The notes under the pieces: generated by a model
Told to the model about the DNA's origin: nothing
Databases searched by the model: none
The model's input: only the letters and a program-made list of their open reading frames with translations
Part shown: positions 1 through 9,153 of the stretch, one piece after another
Layout: the number at the start of each line of letters is the position of its first letter
Numbering within the stretch: the first letter of the stretch is position 1
Made by a program: the position numbers and the translations under genes
Assembly (NCBI GenBank): GCA_002381645.1
Contig: DFXE01000011.1
Coordinates: 124,001-188,000 of the forward strand
Direction of reading: 5' to 3'
DNA from: Bacteroidales bacterium UBA4116
GTDB lineage: Bacteria; Bacteroidota; Bacteroidia; Bacteroidales; Tannerellaceae
DNA: 64,000 bases

Positions 1-608
1 CTGGCATAACGGATAGCCATATTGATGTCGTGAATGGCGATTAATATCGTGATCCCTTTTTGCGACAACGTTTTCAGAAGTTCAAGCACTTCCAGTTGAT
101 GCCTGATATCCAGATTAGCGGTAGGTTCGTCGAGCAGGAGGATTTTTGGTTCCTGCGCCAATGCCCTGGCGATCATCACGGTTTGTTGCTGTCCGCCGCT
201 CAGTTCGTTGGTTCGTTTCATCGATAAATGGCCGATATTGAGCCTGCGGAGAATATCGGCGGTAATATCCAGGTCGGACGTGGCCGGTTTCCAGCTTATA
301 AACGGTTTACGTCCCATAAGCACTGTATCGAATACCGTAGTGGCCTGTTGCCGTCGCTGGCTTTGAGGGACATAGGCGATAATCCGCGCCATGGCATTCG
401 GAGAATAATGGGCGACCGGTTGCCCGTCGACCGATATCGTACCGCTTTGTGGTTTCAGTATTCCGTTTACGCATTTAATGAGCGTGCTTTTTCCTGATCC
501 GTTAGGTCCTGCCAGCGCAACAAAATCGCCGGTATCTATCCGGCAACATACATCCTGTAAGACCGGTTGTACATTATAGCTAAATACGATGTTGCGTATA
601 TCGATCAT
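1..608 (-). CDS. ABC transporter ATP-binding protein, FecE/BtuD type (partial, C-terminus outside window)
   Basis: Cytoplasmic ATPase of a binding-protein-dependent importer for a metal chelate or corrinoid. The reading frame opens with ATG at 608 and runs off the left edge, leaving about 202 codons. Walker A reads GPNGSGKST near residue 33, the signature LSGGQQQT near 138 and Walker B ILLLDEPTANLD near 157, followed by a conserved switch histidine (AIHD). The start lies 2 nt after the permease stop (TGACCATG), which implies translational coupling as the last visible gene of the operon. The family is certain. The substrate cannot be read from the ATPase. Confidence 0.93.
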   Translation of the reverse strand, partial: MIDIRNIVFSYNVQPVLQDVCCRIDTGDFVALAGPNGSGKSTLIKCVNGILKPQSGTISVDGQPVAHYSPNAMARIIAYVPQSQRRQQATTVFDTVLMGRKPFISWKPATSDLDITADILRRLNIGHLSMKRTNELSGGQQQTVMIARALAQEPKILLLDEPTANLDIRHQLEVLELLKTLSQKGITILIAIHDINMAIRYA

Positions 609-610
609 GG

Positions 611-1675
611 TCAATAGGTTTTACTCATACTTTTTATCAACAGAAACAAAAACAGGGGAGCCCCGATAAAAGAAGTAAGAATACCTACCGGAAGAATAAC
701 CGGTGAAATGACCGTACGCGCCAACGTATCCGATAACAACAGGAAAGCGCCTCCGAAAATAGTGGAAGCCGGTATCAGGAATTGTTCGTCGTTGCCGATA
801 ATGCGCCTTACGATATGCGGAACTACCAGCCCTACAAAAGCGATGACGCCATAGAACGATACGGCAACGGCTGTGGCAAGCGTTGCCATCATCATGCCGG
901 TCAGACGTACCCTTCTGACGTTTACGCCGAGGCTTTGGGCATGTTCGTCGCCCGATTGTAAGGATTTATACGTCCAAATCTGCCAGAAGAAAAAGATAAT
1001 GACAGGTACCAGGATGATAGCAAGGATGACTGTATTATCCCAGGACGCGCGGCCTAAATCGCCGAATGTCCAGAATACGATAGAGGCAAGTTGTATATCG
1101 TCGGCAAAATATTGCATGGCAGATATACCCGCCGAGAAAAGGGAAGATAAAATGATACCCGACAGAATGATCATTTCGGGTGTGGCTCCCTTGTATTTCG
1201 ATAAAGCCAGGATGACCAGCACCCCGATAACGCTCCACATAAAGGCGGAAAGGGTGACGATATACGGATTATTAATAACGGCCATATCATTCGAACCCTG
1301 GTAAGCGCTGCCGGCACCCAGTACGACAATGGCAAATGCTGCTCCGAAAGCGGAAGCGCCCGAAATACCGAGCGTATAGGGGGAAGCAAGCGGATTATGC
1401 AAAAGGCTTTGAATAACCGCCCCCGATACAGCTAAAGCCATTCCGGCAAGAATAGCGCCTATAACCCGCGGCATCCGGATATTCAGGATGATCTGTGAAG
1501 TGAAGGCCGAACCTTCGCCTGTTAGCAGCCGGAAAATATCACCGGCCGTTATGTCGGCGGAACCGGTAACTAAAGAAAGGAACGACAATAGGATGAGCAG
1601 TAACAACACAATAAGGATAAAATATATCCGCCGCCGGACGTATTTCCTGTATTGCATTAGTATGGCACTGTTCAT
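611..1675 (-). CDS. FecCD/BtuC-family ABC transporter permease
   Basis: Inner-membrane permease of 354 residues, the usual FecCD length, with about ten hydrophobic segments. It contains the family pattern RMPRVIGAILAGMALAVSG near residue 66 and the NPLASPYTLGIS segment, which contribute to the translocation path and the ATPase contact region. Its ATG overlaps the stop codon of the binding-protein gene by 4 nt (ATGA at 1672-1675), and its own stop is 2 nt from the ATPase start, so the three genes are a tightly coupled unit. Family members import siderophores, haem or vitamin B12. The sequence does not say which applies here. Confidence 0.95.
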   Translation of the reverse strand: MNSAILMQYRKYVRRRIYFILIVLLLLILLSFLSLVTGSADITAGDIFRLLTGEGSAFTSQIILNIRMPRVIGAILAGMALAVSGAVIQSLLHNPLASPYTLGISGASAFGAAFAIVVLGAGSAYQGSNDMAVINNPYIVTLSAFMWSVIGVLVILALSKYKGATPEMIILSGIILSSLFSAGISAMQYFADDIQLASIVFWTFGDLGRASWDNTVILAIILVPVIIFFFWQIWTYKSLQSGDEHAQSLGVNVRRVRLTGMMMATLATAVAVSFYGVIAFVGLVVPHIVRRIIGNDEQFLIPASTIFGGAFLLLSDTLARTVISPVILPVGILTSFIGAPLFLFLLIKSMSKTY

Positions 1676-2769
1676 TGTATTTCGTTTTTATCTATCTGCC
1701 GTAAGCTGTGATCGGTGATCAGTTGGTTGAAAATAGGTTTGCCGTAGAACATGGTCAGTATTTCATCTGCTTTTTCCGTTATATCTATATCCGGAAACGC
1801 ATCGGGATATAATACTTTTCCTGTAAACCAGCTATCGATCAATACCAGCTCGTAATTGGTGGCATAATTGTTATAAGGCAGCAAAGTAAACACTTTATTA
1901 TTATTTACGGCCTTTAAATGGCCGGATATCGCACCTCCGGGCTTCAAATCGTTTAACGCAAGCTGTAATCCGTATTCGTCGATGAAGATCACATCCGGAT
2001 TCCATATAAGTAATTGCTCTTTATCGATATAGGTTCCTTTAACATGCGAGATCCGTCGCCCGTCCAATACGGAAGCAACGTTTTTGGCATGCGTAAATAC
2101 AAACGGCGGATAGAAAGGCTGGGTGGAAGCGATATCTTTAACGCCTCCGTAGGCAATCCCCCCTACATATGCCGTTGGCCTTTCATCCTCTGATATATCT
2201 CTGGTCCTCCGGTTCAGCTCTTCGATTTCGGATTCCATATAAGTTATAAGCGTATGGGCCCTATCTTCTTTATGAAGTATTTTACCGATCAGCCGTAAGG
2301 ATGAATACAACGAATCCCTTGCGGCCGGAGTTCCTATTTCGGAACATTCCAGCGCAACCACCGGAATACCTGTTTTCTTTTGAAGGTCGTCGGCATCGCC
2401 TGCCGTTGTATAAGCTGTAAAGATCACATCCGGCCGGGCGTTCAGAATAGCTTCCGCATCGCCTCCCATTAAGGGGCCGACCGGAGTAAGTTCCGTTAAT
2501 CCGGGATAGGCTGTCAGGTAAGGACGGGAACTCCTTTTTTCTCCTTCTTCGATACCGCAAACTTTATCTGCCGCGTCCATATAGGTAAGCAAACGTAGTG
2601 TTCCGGCGCGTAGGCCTACCACACGTTCGACCTGCTGCGGTACGGAAACTTTCCTGCCGAGCATATCTTCTATCTGTATGCCGTCCGTACGTGTATGGGC
2701 CGGCATATGGCAAGCCGGAAGGATGAAAACAAATGCCAGATATAAAAGAACGGTAACTTTCTGTTTCAT
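1672..2769 (-). CDS. Periplasmic-binding lipoprotein of FecB/BtuF type
   Basis: Substrate-binding protein of 365 residues for the adjacent FecCD importer. The N-terminus is a lipoprotein signal (hydrophobic stretch ending LPAC, cysteine about residue 20). The body has the PF01497-type layout: GLRAGTLRLLTYMDAADKVCGIE, then a lobe ending in PDVIFTAYT, a long linking helix rich in E/R, and a second lobe with NPDVIFID near residue 258. It starts 11 nt after the TonB receptor stop and overlaps the permease start. It would pass a ligand from the outer-membrane receptor to the permease. Iron chelate, haem and cobalamin are all possible. Confidence 0.9.
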   Translation of the reverse strand: MKQKVTVLLYLAFVFILPACHMPAHTRTDGIQIEDMLGRKVSVPQQVERVVGLRAGTLRLLTYMDAADKVCGIEEGEKRSSRPYLTAYPGLTELTPVGPLMGGDAEAILNARPDVIFTAYTTAGDADDLQKKTGIPVVALECSEIGTPAARDSLYSSLRLIGKILHKEDRAHTLITYMESEIEELNRRTRDISEDERPTAYVGGIAYGGVKDIASTQPFYPPFVFTHAKNVASVLDGRRISHVKGTYIDKEQLLIWNPDVIFIDEYGLQLALNDLKPGGAISGHLKAVNNNKVFTLLPYNNYATNYELVLIDSWFTGKVLYPDAFPDIDITEKADEILTMFYGKPIFNQLITDHSLRQIDKNEIQ

Positions 2770-2780
2770 ATGGAAAGGAT

Positions 2781-4811
2781 TTAAAACCTGAGTACCAGTT
2801 TACCCATGATCACCCTGCCGGGAGACATTTCGGTTTGTGTCTCCATATGCTGGTTGTCAAAGATATCTTGTATTTCGATATTTGCATATAAATGGGTCGT
2901 TATTTTACGCGACAACTGCATGTCTACGGTAGTGTATGAACCGATTGCCGATGTGTTCAGGTCGTCCGAGAACTGCTTGCTTTTGTATAGTCCCCTTACG
3001 CTTATATCTACTATCTTATTCTGCCAGAATACGGAAGCCGAAAATGTGTTTTTGGGAACGTAGGTAAGGTATTTATTTTCAAGATCGGGACGTTCGTCGA
3101 ATTTATTTATCCTGGAATGGCTGAAGGTGTATGACGACATAAACCTGAGGTTTTCCAACGGCATATAATTGGCTTCCACCTCAAGTCCCGAAAGGGTAAC
3201 TCCCGTGACGTTCTCCCTGCGGTAGATGGGCCGTCCGGGCGATAATTCGTCGCCGCTGGCAACATAATAAAGGAAATCGTCGCCTATGGAATGGTATCCG
3301 GATGCGGATAATTTAAACCGTGAAGTGAGTAACAGGTCGGCCCCGATCTCAAAATTATCGAGCGATTCGGGCCCAAGGTTGGGGTTGGCATATTTAGGGC
3401 CTACCCACATGTATCCCGTACGGGTAAGGTCGTCGAGAATGGAGGCCCTGAACCCATGCGAATAAGATACGTAAGCGCTCAGTTCTTTTATAAAGTTGAA
3501 ACGGAGGCCTACACGTGGAGACAATTCCGACCAGTTGTTGTCTTTCAGCTCCGGCGTTTCACCCCATGGGGAAGTGGCATAGTATTCCCCGTTTGAAAAC
3601 GTTACATAGTCGAAACGCAAGCCCGCTATCAGCCTGATCTTATTGTCCAGAAAAGCATGTTCGTCCTGGATATAGCCGGCAAATATCCGGGTGGTGCCCC
3701 TGTTGAATACCGTATCGTAGGGTTCGGTCTGGTAATAGTCGCCTCCTTTTATACTTCCGTTCTTGTATTCCAGTCCGCCGCTTATCGTATTTTTATCGTT
3801 TATTACATGACTCGCGTTCAATAAGGCACCGTAATCTTTCCGGTGCGAATCCACGTCGTAACGGGTGTAGTTGGTACCACGCATCGATTCATTGAGGTCG
3901 GTATAATGTACCATCTGGTAATAGAGGTTGAGATCATATTTTGTTTTTTCATTGCCGCCCTTCAGTAACCCGCGAACCAGGTCGGTGTCGAACCGGCGGT
4001 AATTTCCGTCAGGCGTATGGATTTGGGTTCCCTCGCCGCGTTTATCCCGGTATAAGTCGTATTGCAGTTCCCATTTGAACCATTCGCTTTGGTCGTATCC
4101 CGCTTTGCTGGAAATGCCTAAGGCTTCGAGCGACCGTTTGATGTCGTATTCGTTGCGGTCTTCTTTGGGTATGCTGTTAAATCCGTCGCTTTTCAGGTAG
4201 TATTGCGATATCGATCCGTAATATCCTTTATCCGAACGGATACGGGCGTTCAGGTCTTCGCGGATCGTATTGAACGTGCCGTAGCTTACACTGGCATTTA
4301 CTTCCTGCGGCCTGTCGGGCGTTTTGGTGATAATATTGATCACGCCGCCCATTGCGCTGCTTCCGTACAACGAAGAGCCCGGTCCTTTAAATACCTCTAT
4401 CCTTTCCACATCGTAGGTGTTGATGCGGTTCCAGTTTACGCTTCCGCCGTCGGAGGCATTGATGGGTACGCCGTTCATAAGCACTAATGTGCGCGACTGC
4501 TCATCGCCCGATAATCCGCGCAACGTAACGGTGGGGCGTATGGTAAAAATACCACCGCTACGGTTAACATTCACTCCTGATGTATAGCGCAGGATATCGT
4601 CTACCTGAAGGGCGGGAGAGGTTTCGATAATATTGGCTCCGACTACGGAAATCCGCGCAGGTACTTCATTGAGGTTCCGTAAGGTGCGGGTAGCGGTAAT
4701 AACCACCTCGTCGATGTTTACTGAGTCAGCGACTTGCTGGGAATAGCCATTCGCGCCGGAGGCAAGCAGAATGGCGGATAAGATAACCGGTTTAAAACTA
4801 ATTGCTTTCAA
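2781..4811 (-). CDS. TonB-dependent outer-membrane receptor
   Basis: Outer-membrane active-transport receptor of 676 residues and first gene of the uptake operon. It has a cleavable signal peptide (ending about ANGYSQQ), a TonB-box-like segment IDEVVITATRT near 33-43, a plug domain with VDDILRYTSGVNVNR and the VERIEVFKGPGSSLYGSSAMGGVINIITKT motif region near 137-165, then a 22-strand-type barrel ending in LVLRF with a terminal phenylalanine. There is no N-terminal carboxypeptidase-like extension, so it is a BtuB/FepA-style receptor rather than a SusC. Neighbours (binding protein, permease, ATPase) support chelate or corrinoid uptake. Confidence 0.95.
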   Translation of the reverse strand: MKAISFKPVILSAILLASGANGYSQQVADSVNIDEVVITATRTLRNLNEVPARISVVGANIIETSPALQVDDILRYTSGVNVNRSGGIFTIRPTVTLRGLSGDEQSRTLVLMNGVPINASDGGSVNWNRINTYDVERIEVFKGPGSSLYGSSAMGGVINIITKTPDRPQEVNASVSYGTFNTIREDLNARIRSDKGYYGSISQYYLKSDGFNSIPKEDRNEYDIKRSLEALGISSKAGYDQSEWFKWELQYDLYRDKRGEGTQIHTPDGNYRRFDTDLVRGLLKGGNEKTKYDLNLYYQMVHYTDLNESMRGTNYTRYDVDSHRKDYGALLNASHVINDKNTISGGLEYKNGSIKGGDYYQTEPYDTVFNRGTTRIFAGYIQDEHAFLDNKIRLIAGLRFDYVTFSNGEYYATSPWGETPELKDNNWSELSPRVGLRFNFIKELSAYVSYSHGFRASILDDLTRTGYMWVGPKYANPNLGPESLDNFEIGADLLLTSRFKLSASGYHSIGDDFLYYVASGDELSPGRPIYRRENVTGVTLSGLEVEANYMPLENLRFMSSYTFSHSRINKFDERPDLENKYLTYVPKNTFSASVFWQNKIVDISVRGLYKSKQFSDDLNTSAIGSYTTVDMQLSRKITTHLYANIEIQDIFDNQHMETQTEMSPGRVIMGKLVLRF

Positions 4812-4839
4812 GTAGTATAAGTTAATCGTTATTATTAGT

Positions 4840-4884
4840 GTAGCACGATTTTAAGAAAAGGTGCTACGGATGATCGCAAAAGTA
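4840..4884 (-). promoter_or_regulatory. Promoter -7 box and inverted-repeat operator or 5' hairpin of the TonB receptor operon
   Basis: On the minus strand TACTTTTG (4884-4877) fits the Bacteroidetes -7 box, with a weak TTTA about 21 nt upstream. Just downstream, at the expected transcript start, sits a perfect 7-bp inverted repeat, GTAGCAC (4840-4846) and GTGCTAC (4861-4867), with 14 nt between the arms. It could bind a dimeric metalloregulator or fold in the leader RNA. Cobalamin riboswitch boxes were looked for and not seen. Confidence 0.45.
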
Positions 4885-5002
4885 AATCTTTTTTTAGGAA
4901 TATGTTAAATAAAAAATGTAAGATTTTATGGGAAAACGTACCATGAGCCTCAGGGAAAAGGAATTTGAGCTTTTGAGCAAATATCCGGTGAAACAGGCAG
5001 CC

Positions 5003-5010
5003 TATCTTTG
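5003..5010 (+). promoter_or_regulatory. Putative promoter -7 box for the secreted hydrolase
   Basis: TATCTTTG matches the Bacteroidetes TAnnTTTG box and lies 52 nt before the ATG at 5063. No convincing -33 TTG at 19-21 nt was found, so this is a partial match. Confidence 0.45.
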
Positions 5011-5062
5011 TACTATCAACATAAACAATCGAAGAAAAAAAGTATATCAATAATAAAAAGAA

Positions 5063-6133
5063 ATGAAGAAAATTGCATCATTGGCATTGCTCGCTATAGC
5101 GGTAACCACCGCCGGAGCAACAAACAGAACTGGTATTAATCAACAAAGCAATAATAATAGAAGTATGGAAAAGTTAGAATTAACCCAACAGTGGGATAAG
5201 GTATTTCCCGAAAGCAACAAGGTAAACCATAGTAAAGTAACCTTCCGCAACCGTTACGGCATCACCCTTGCAGCCGATATGTACGTGCCTGAAAACGCTT
5301 CCGGAAAACTACCTGCAATCGCAGTGAGCGGACCATTTGGCGCGGTAAAGGAACAATCATCGGGGCTTTATGCGCAGCAAATGGCTGAAAGAGGTTTCCT
5401 CACTATTACTTTTGATCCTTCCTATACCGGCGAAAGTGGAGGAGAACCCCGTTATGTGGCTTCGCCCGACATCAATACGGAAGATTTCAGCGCAGCCGTC
5501 GATTTCCTTTCCACCCGTGACGATGTAGACCCCGAACGTATCGGCATCATCGGTATTTGCGGCTGGGGAGGTTTAGCCCTGAATGTAGCCGCTATGGATA
5601 CCCGTATTAAAGCAACGGTTGCTTCTACGATGTATGATATGAGCCGCGTAAACGCCGAAGGTTACTTCAACTCAATGGATGAAGGCGCACGTTATGCACT
5701 TCGTGAGCAACTCAACGCCCAACGTACGGCAGACTATAAGAATGGTTCGTATGAACCTGGAGGCGGTGTGGTGGATCCGTTACCGGATGATGCCCCGTAC
5801 TTTGTAAAGGACTATCATGCCTACTACAAGACACAGCGTGGCTACCATCCCCGCTCGCTCAACTCGAACGGTGGCTGGAATAAAACGTCATCCCTCCCGT
5901 TTATGAATATGCCCCAGCTTACTTATGCCGGAGAAATCCGCAATGCCGTACTCATTATCCACGGCGAGAAAGCCCATTCGAAATATTTCGGCGAAGACGC
6001 TTTTAAAAAGCTGAAAGGTGACAATAAAGAACTGCTGATTATACCCGGCGCCAGCCATACCGACCTGTATGACCGGATGGATATTATACCTTTCGATAAA
6101 CTGGACGCTTTTTTTACAGAATATCTGAAATAA
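5063..6133 (+). CDS. Secreted alpha/beta hydrolase, dienelactone-hydrolase-like
   Basis: Exported hydrolase of 356 residues with an N-terminal signal peptide (MKKIASLALLAIAVTTAGA). The core is a typical alpha/beta-hydrolase: a strand-rich RNRYGITLAADMYVPENA entry, then the nucleophile elbow GICGWGG near 167-173, where the nucleophile is cysteine (G-x-C-x-G) as in dienelactone hydrolases and YcjY-like proteins, and a late ASHTDLYD segment that supplies the likely catalytic histidine. An aspartate or glutamate from the NAVLIIHGEKAHS region would complete the triad. Substrate unknown. The gene is monocistronic and converges on the flavoprotein gene downstream. Confidence 0.85.
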   Translation: MKKIASLALLAIAVTTAGATNRTGINQQSNNNRSMEKLELTQQWDKVFPESNKVNHSKVTFRNRYGITLAADMYVPENASGKLPAIAVSGPFGAVKEQSSGLYAQQMAERGFLTITFDPSYTGESGGEPRYVASPDINTEDFSAAVDFLSTRDDVDPERIGIIGICGWGGLALNVAAMDTRIKATVASTMYDMSRVNAEGYFNSMDEGARYALREQLNAQRTADYKNGSYEPGGGVVDPLPDDAPYFVKDYHAYYKTQRGYHPRSLNSNGGWNKTSSLPFMNMPQLTYAGEIRNAVLIIHGEKAHSKYFGEDAFKKLKGDNKELLIIPGASHTDLYDRMDIIPFDKLDAFFTEYLK

Positions 6134-6163
6134 GAAGCCACAATTCAACTATAAAAAGGGATG

Positions 6164-6444
6164 TGTCAAAAGTCGAAGCGTTCTTTGAGCTGGTTACAGA
6201 TTATAAATAAGCACTAAAAGTGCACCATATTTCAGCCCAGGGTTGAAACCCTGGGTTGGATACAGAGCCATCACCACCCAAGTGCTGAAAGCACGGCACA
6301 GAGATACTAAATCGTGCTTTCAGCACTCAAAATAACTATACAACATTCCCACCCAGGGTTGAAACCCTGGGCTGAAATGTTAAGGGCTGAAAGCCCTTTG
6401 CTTACAGATTATAACCAGCTCAAAGAACGTTTCGACTTTTGACA
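6164..6444. repeat. Nested inverted-repeat element (MITE/REP-like), 281 bp
   Basis: The outer arms are 33 bp (6164-6196 and 6412-6444, starting TGTCAAAAGTCGAA), complementary at 32 of 33 positions. Inside lie two hairpins with the same 20-bp core, CCCAGGGTTGAAACCCTGGG, at 6236-6255 and 6352-6371, themselves placed symmetrically (ATTTCAG before the first, CTGAAAT after the second). In the centre, GTGCTGAAAGCAC and CGTGCTTTCAGCACT also pair. There is no open reading frame. The whole looks like a non-autonomous mobile or REP-type element that could fold into a large cruciform. Confidence 0.75.
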
Positions 6445-6509
6445 AATGCTTTTTTTATATTATTGTATCCATACCGATACTGGCCCTGAAGCAGAAATAG
6501 GAGATGATA

Positions 6510-6622
6510 AAAAAAAGTCGGTGATGCTTTTCTAAAACCTTCGTAATGGTTTGTATAAACCGTCACAATGGTTTGTGTAAAACATTACCGACTTTTGAGA
6601 AAAGCATTACCGACTTTTTTTA
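6510..6622. repeat. 22-bp tandem repeat array (copy 1) with flanking inverted repeat
   Basis: Four successive 22-bp units (6535-6556, 6557-6578, 6579-6600, 6601-6622) begin AAACC or AAARC and contain ATTACCGACTTTT or a diverged form of it. The left flank 6510-6533 is the reverse complement of the last unit with one mismatch, so the block can also form a 24-bp stem ending in a T-run. Related units recur at 34653-34762. Confidence 0.7.
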
Positions 6623-6663
6623 ATTCGGTATTACTTATAGAAAAGTTGCTTTTAATGTTGTTA

Positions 6664-8037
6664 TCAGGCGCGTCCCCTCAGCATTCCGTAAAAGGAGAGC
6701 GGTTTGAGTATATACACTTTCAGCAGCCATGCCAGCCTCGATTCTTTGGACATATCCATCATACTGAACGGAAAGGAGCTTTCGCGTTCTTTATTGTAAT
6801 CGAATTCACAAAGCAGCACATGCCCGTAATCGGTTACAATGGGGCAGGCGGCATAGCCGTTGTATTTCTCCACCGGTTCTTTTCCTTCCATGACCGAAAT
6901 GAGGTTTTTCGCAGCCAGTGGTACCTGCACGCGGATAGCGGCTGATGTTTTACTGGTTGGAAGGTCGGAACAGTCTCCCAGCGAAATGATATTGGCATAT
7001 TTTTTATGTATGAATGTCTCTTTATCTACCATTACCCAGTTCTCGTCGGCAAATTTGCCTTCCGTCCATCCTAAACCGGATTCGCGTACGAAATCGGGAG
7101 CCGACATGGGAGGAGTAAAGTGTAAAAAGTCGTACGACTCTACGAAGGGGGTTACTACTTTCTGGTCGCCTACGGTTTCTACTTTTTCAAAATAGACCTG
7201 CTTAGCCGAGGTATCCACACCTTTTACTTTTACGTTCACGTTTAGGGGAATGTTCCTTTCCTGGTATATTTCCAGCAAACGGGGGGTAAAATAGGGAACA
7301 TCGTAAAGTTCCCCGGATGCGGTATAAAATTGGAAACTCACGTTATCACGCGTTTTTTGTTTACGCAGGTAATGCTCGGTGAGCATGCAGATCTTCTTAG
7401 GAGCTCCTCCGCATTTATGTTTGGTATAGGTGTCGGTAAAGAGGGCTTTTCCGCCCGTTTTAGATAATTCCTGAATGGCTTTCCAGGTTTTTTGCGCTCC
7501 TTCAAAATCATAGATGGAATGTGCGTTTCCTTCGCCTAATGTTTTGTAGGTGATCCCTTCTACTTTATCATAATTGGTTTGTATTCCCGGTGTCAGTACA
7601 AGGAAATCGTAAAAGAATTTGCCATTGCCGTATGTGGATACTTCGTTTGTCAACGGGTCTACGGCACTGACGCGGTCTTTTATCCATTTAACGCCCTTAG
7701 GTATGTAATCTTCCTGATTTTTCCATACATCTTCCGGTTTATATACGCCGGAGGCGATCAGGGTAAAACCCGGTTGATAATATTGCCGGCTGCTGGGATC
7801 GATCAAGGTGATATCGGGCTGATCCAGCCAACGGCTTAACCGTGCGGCCATACTCATTCCGGCAGCGCCTCCCCCGATGATAACGATCTTTCCTTTGGCG
7901 TTGCTGGAAAACGCTTTTGATTCCTGTGTGCCGATAACAGATAGTAATCCTGTAGCGCCCATATATTTTAAGAAATGCCTTCTGTTAAAACCTTGGTTGT
8001 CTAATTGGTCTATGAGTTTCTCATGTTTAAAATCCAT
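6664..8037 (-). CDS. Sulfide:quinone oxidoreductase-like FAD flavoprotein (SQOR/HMT2 type)
   Basis: Flavoprotein of 457 residues expected to oxidise sulfide to polysulfide with electrons going to quinone. It has an N-terminal twin-arginine-like signal (NRRHFLKYMGATG, residues 18-30), an FAD-binding Rossmann motif VIIGGGAAGMSMAARL at 52-67, a KCGGAPKKIC segment at 208-217 whose two cysteines (209, 217) match the SQOR/HMT2 signature region, a second FAD segment ISLGDCSDLPTSKTSAA, and a C-terminal amphipathic WLLKVYILKPLSFYGMLRG tail of the type that seats SQR in the membrane. Other pyridine-nucleotide-disulfide-like proteins remain possible. Apparently monocistronic. Confidence 0.82.
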   Translation of the reverse strand: MDFKHEKLIDQLDNQGFNRRHFLKYMGATGLLSVIGTQESKAFSSNAKGKIVIIGGGAAGMSMAARLSRWLDQPDITLIDPSSRQYYQPGFTLIASGVYKPEDVWKNQEDYIPKGVKWIKDRVSAVDPLTNEVSTYGNGKFFYDFLVLTPGIQTNYDKVEGITYKTLGEGNAHSIYDFEGAQKTWKAIQELSKTGGKALFTDTYTKHKCGGAPKKICMLTEHYLRKQKTRDNVSFQFYTASGELYDVPYFTPRLLEIYQERNIPLNVNVKVKGVDTSAKQVYFEKVETVGDQKVVTPFVESYDFLHFTPPMSAPDFVRESGLGWTEGKFADENWVMVDKETFIHKKYANIISLGDCSDLPTSKTSAAIRVQVPLAAKNLISVMEGKEPVEKYNGYAACPIVTDYGHVLLCEFDYNKERESSFPFSMMDMSKESRLAWLLKVYILKPLSFYGMLRGRA

Positions 8038-8155
8038 CCTGTTGTAATTAAATTGTAGAGTTAGCGAATAATTTGTCAGGACAAAGGAACTATATTTACA
8101 AACAACACCGAAAGAATTAAATGATAATTAAATTTAAATAATGGCAGAAAATGCG

Positions 8156-9130
8156 CTATTGCCCGTTTACCATCACATCTTCGACTCTTTTCCGGGGCGA
8201 ATAAGGCATGTCTTTGCCATATCCTATACGTAGAAGGACAACGGGATATTCGTTTTCAAGCTTCAACCCGTCCGCCATTTGACGGGATAATCCGTTAAGT
8301 TCGCAGGGTTGATTACAATAGGCGTGTGAAATTCCGGCTGCGGTCAGCTTCAATAAATACCGCTCGAGAAGTCTTCCTAAGTTGATCCAGTTGAATAAAA
8401 AATTTGATTTTGTTGTAAACAGGATGAAATGGGAAGATGATTGTATTTTTTTGAGATCGCTTTTATTTTGTACTCGGGGTTTCAGGAAACTTTGGATTAT
8501 ATTCCGGGAGAGGATAAGCGGCAGGTCCGGCGCTCCGAAAACGGCATAGCTCAGCCCGTCGTATGTTTTCTCCATATGCTTTTTATTGTAGCGCATCCAT
8601 GTCTTTAATTCTGTCACAAATTCCGGGTCCTGCATCTGGATCGTATTTCCTTTCATTATATATGCTGTAATACGCTCGAATTCCGGTGATCCGTTCGGAT
8701 AGGAATGAATTGAAATTTCCGGTTCTTTTTCTGTATTGAAAAGCATCCGGATGGTTTCTGCCGGTATGGTTTTAGCATTGTACACGCTCCGGTTACATTG
8801 CCGGCGGGCAATGGCCTGTATAATGTGCTGATCGTTCCCCGCCTGTTGGGGCGGGGTTAGTTTTATGGTGATAACTCCTGTATCGGAAACGGAAATAGCC
8901 GCCTGGTAGTTCAGGGCTGTCGCGGCCTGGTACATGTTTTCAGCCGCGCAGCCTAAACTGACATATAATTCCCTGTTTTCGGGGTCGACAACGGGCAGGT
9001 GCCTGCTGTGGTCGGGGTGTATTTCAATACTGTCTGCATTGATTTTGAAAAGCCAGGGTTGCGTATTATGCCCTGAAGGCGCTTTTATAGCCTGTTCAAT
9101 TAAAAAACGAAAATCGCTTTCGGTGTTCAT
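8156..9130 (-). CDS. Nitroreductase-superfamily protein, Acg-like
   Basis: FMN-binding-type protein of 324 residues. It opens with the nitroreductase signature AIKAPSGHNTQPWLFKI (residues 14-30) and continues DPENRELYVSLGCAAENMYQAA, the pattern of the Acg-family subgroup, in which two half-domains in one chain replace the usual homodimer. A second half carries a YCNQPCELNGLSRQMADGL-like segment before a C-terminal VVLLRIGYGKDMPYSPRK strand typical of the fold. These proteins bind or sequester flavin, and a physiological substrate is rarely known. It is a lone gene on the minus strand, 24 nt from the TetR-led operon end. Confidence 0.82.
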   Translation of the reverse strand: MNTESDFRFLIEQAIKAPSGHNTQPWLFKINADSIEIHPDHSRHLPVVDPENRELYVSLGCAAENMYQAATALNYQAAISVSDTGVITIKLTPPQQAGNDQHIIQAIARRQCNRSVYNAKTIPAETIRMLFNTEKEPEISIHSYPNGSPEFERITAYIMKGNTIQMQDPEFVTELKTWMRYNKKHMEKTYDGLSYAVFGAPDLPLILSRNIIQSFLKPRVQNKSDLKKIQSSSHFILFTTKSNFLFNWINLGRLLERYLLKLTAAGISHAYCNQPCELNGLSRQMADGLKLENEYPVVLLRIGYGKDMPYSPRKRVEDVMVNGQ

Positions 9131-9153
9131 CCGGGTCGTTATGAATTAAAATG

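Larger units (their letters stand above)
6134..6663. other. Repeat-rich convergent intergenic region
   Basis: No gene is seen in these 530 bp between converging genes. The region contains a nested inverted-repeat element (6164-6444) and then a run of 22-bp tandem units flanked by a 24-bp inverted repeat that could serve as a bidirectional terminator (6510-6622). Confidence 0.8.

Noticed and set aside
228..497. Plus-strand frame at the left edge
   Set aside because: It lies wholly antisense to the ABC ATPase reading frame, which carries Walker A, signature and Walker B motifs.
4812..5062. Cobalamin riboswitch upstream of the TonB receptor
   Set aside because: No B12-box-like conserved segment was found; only a short inverted repeat is present.
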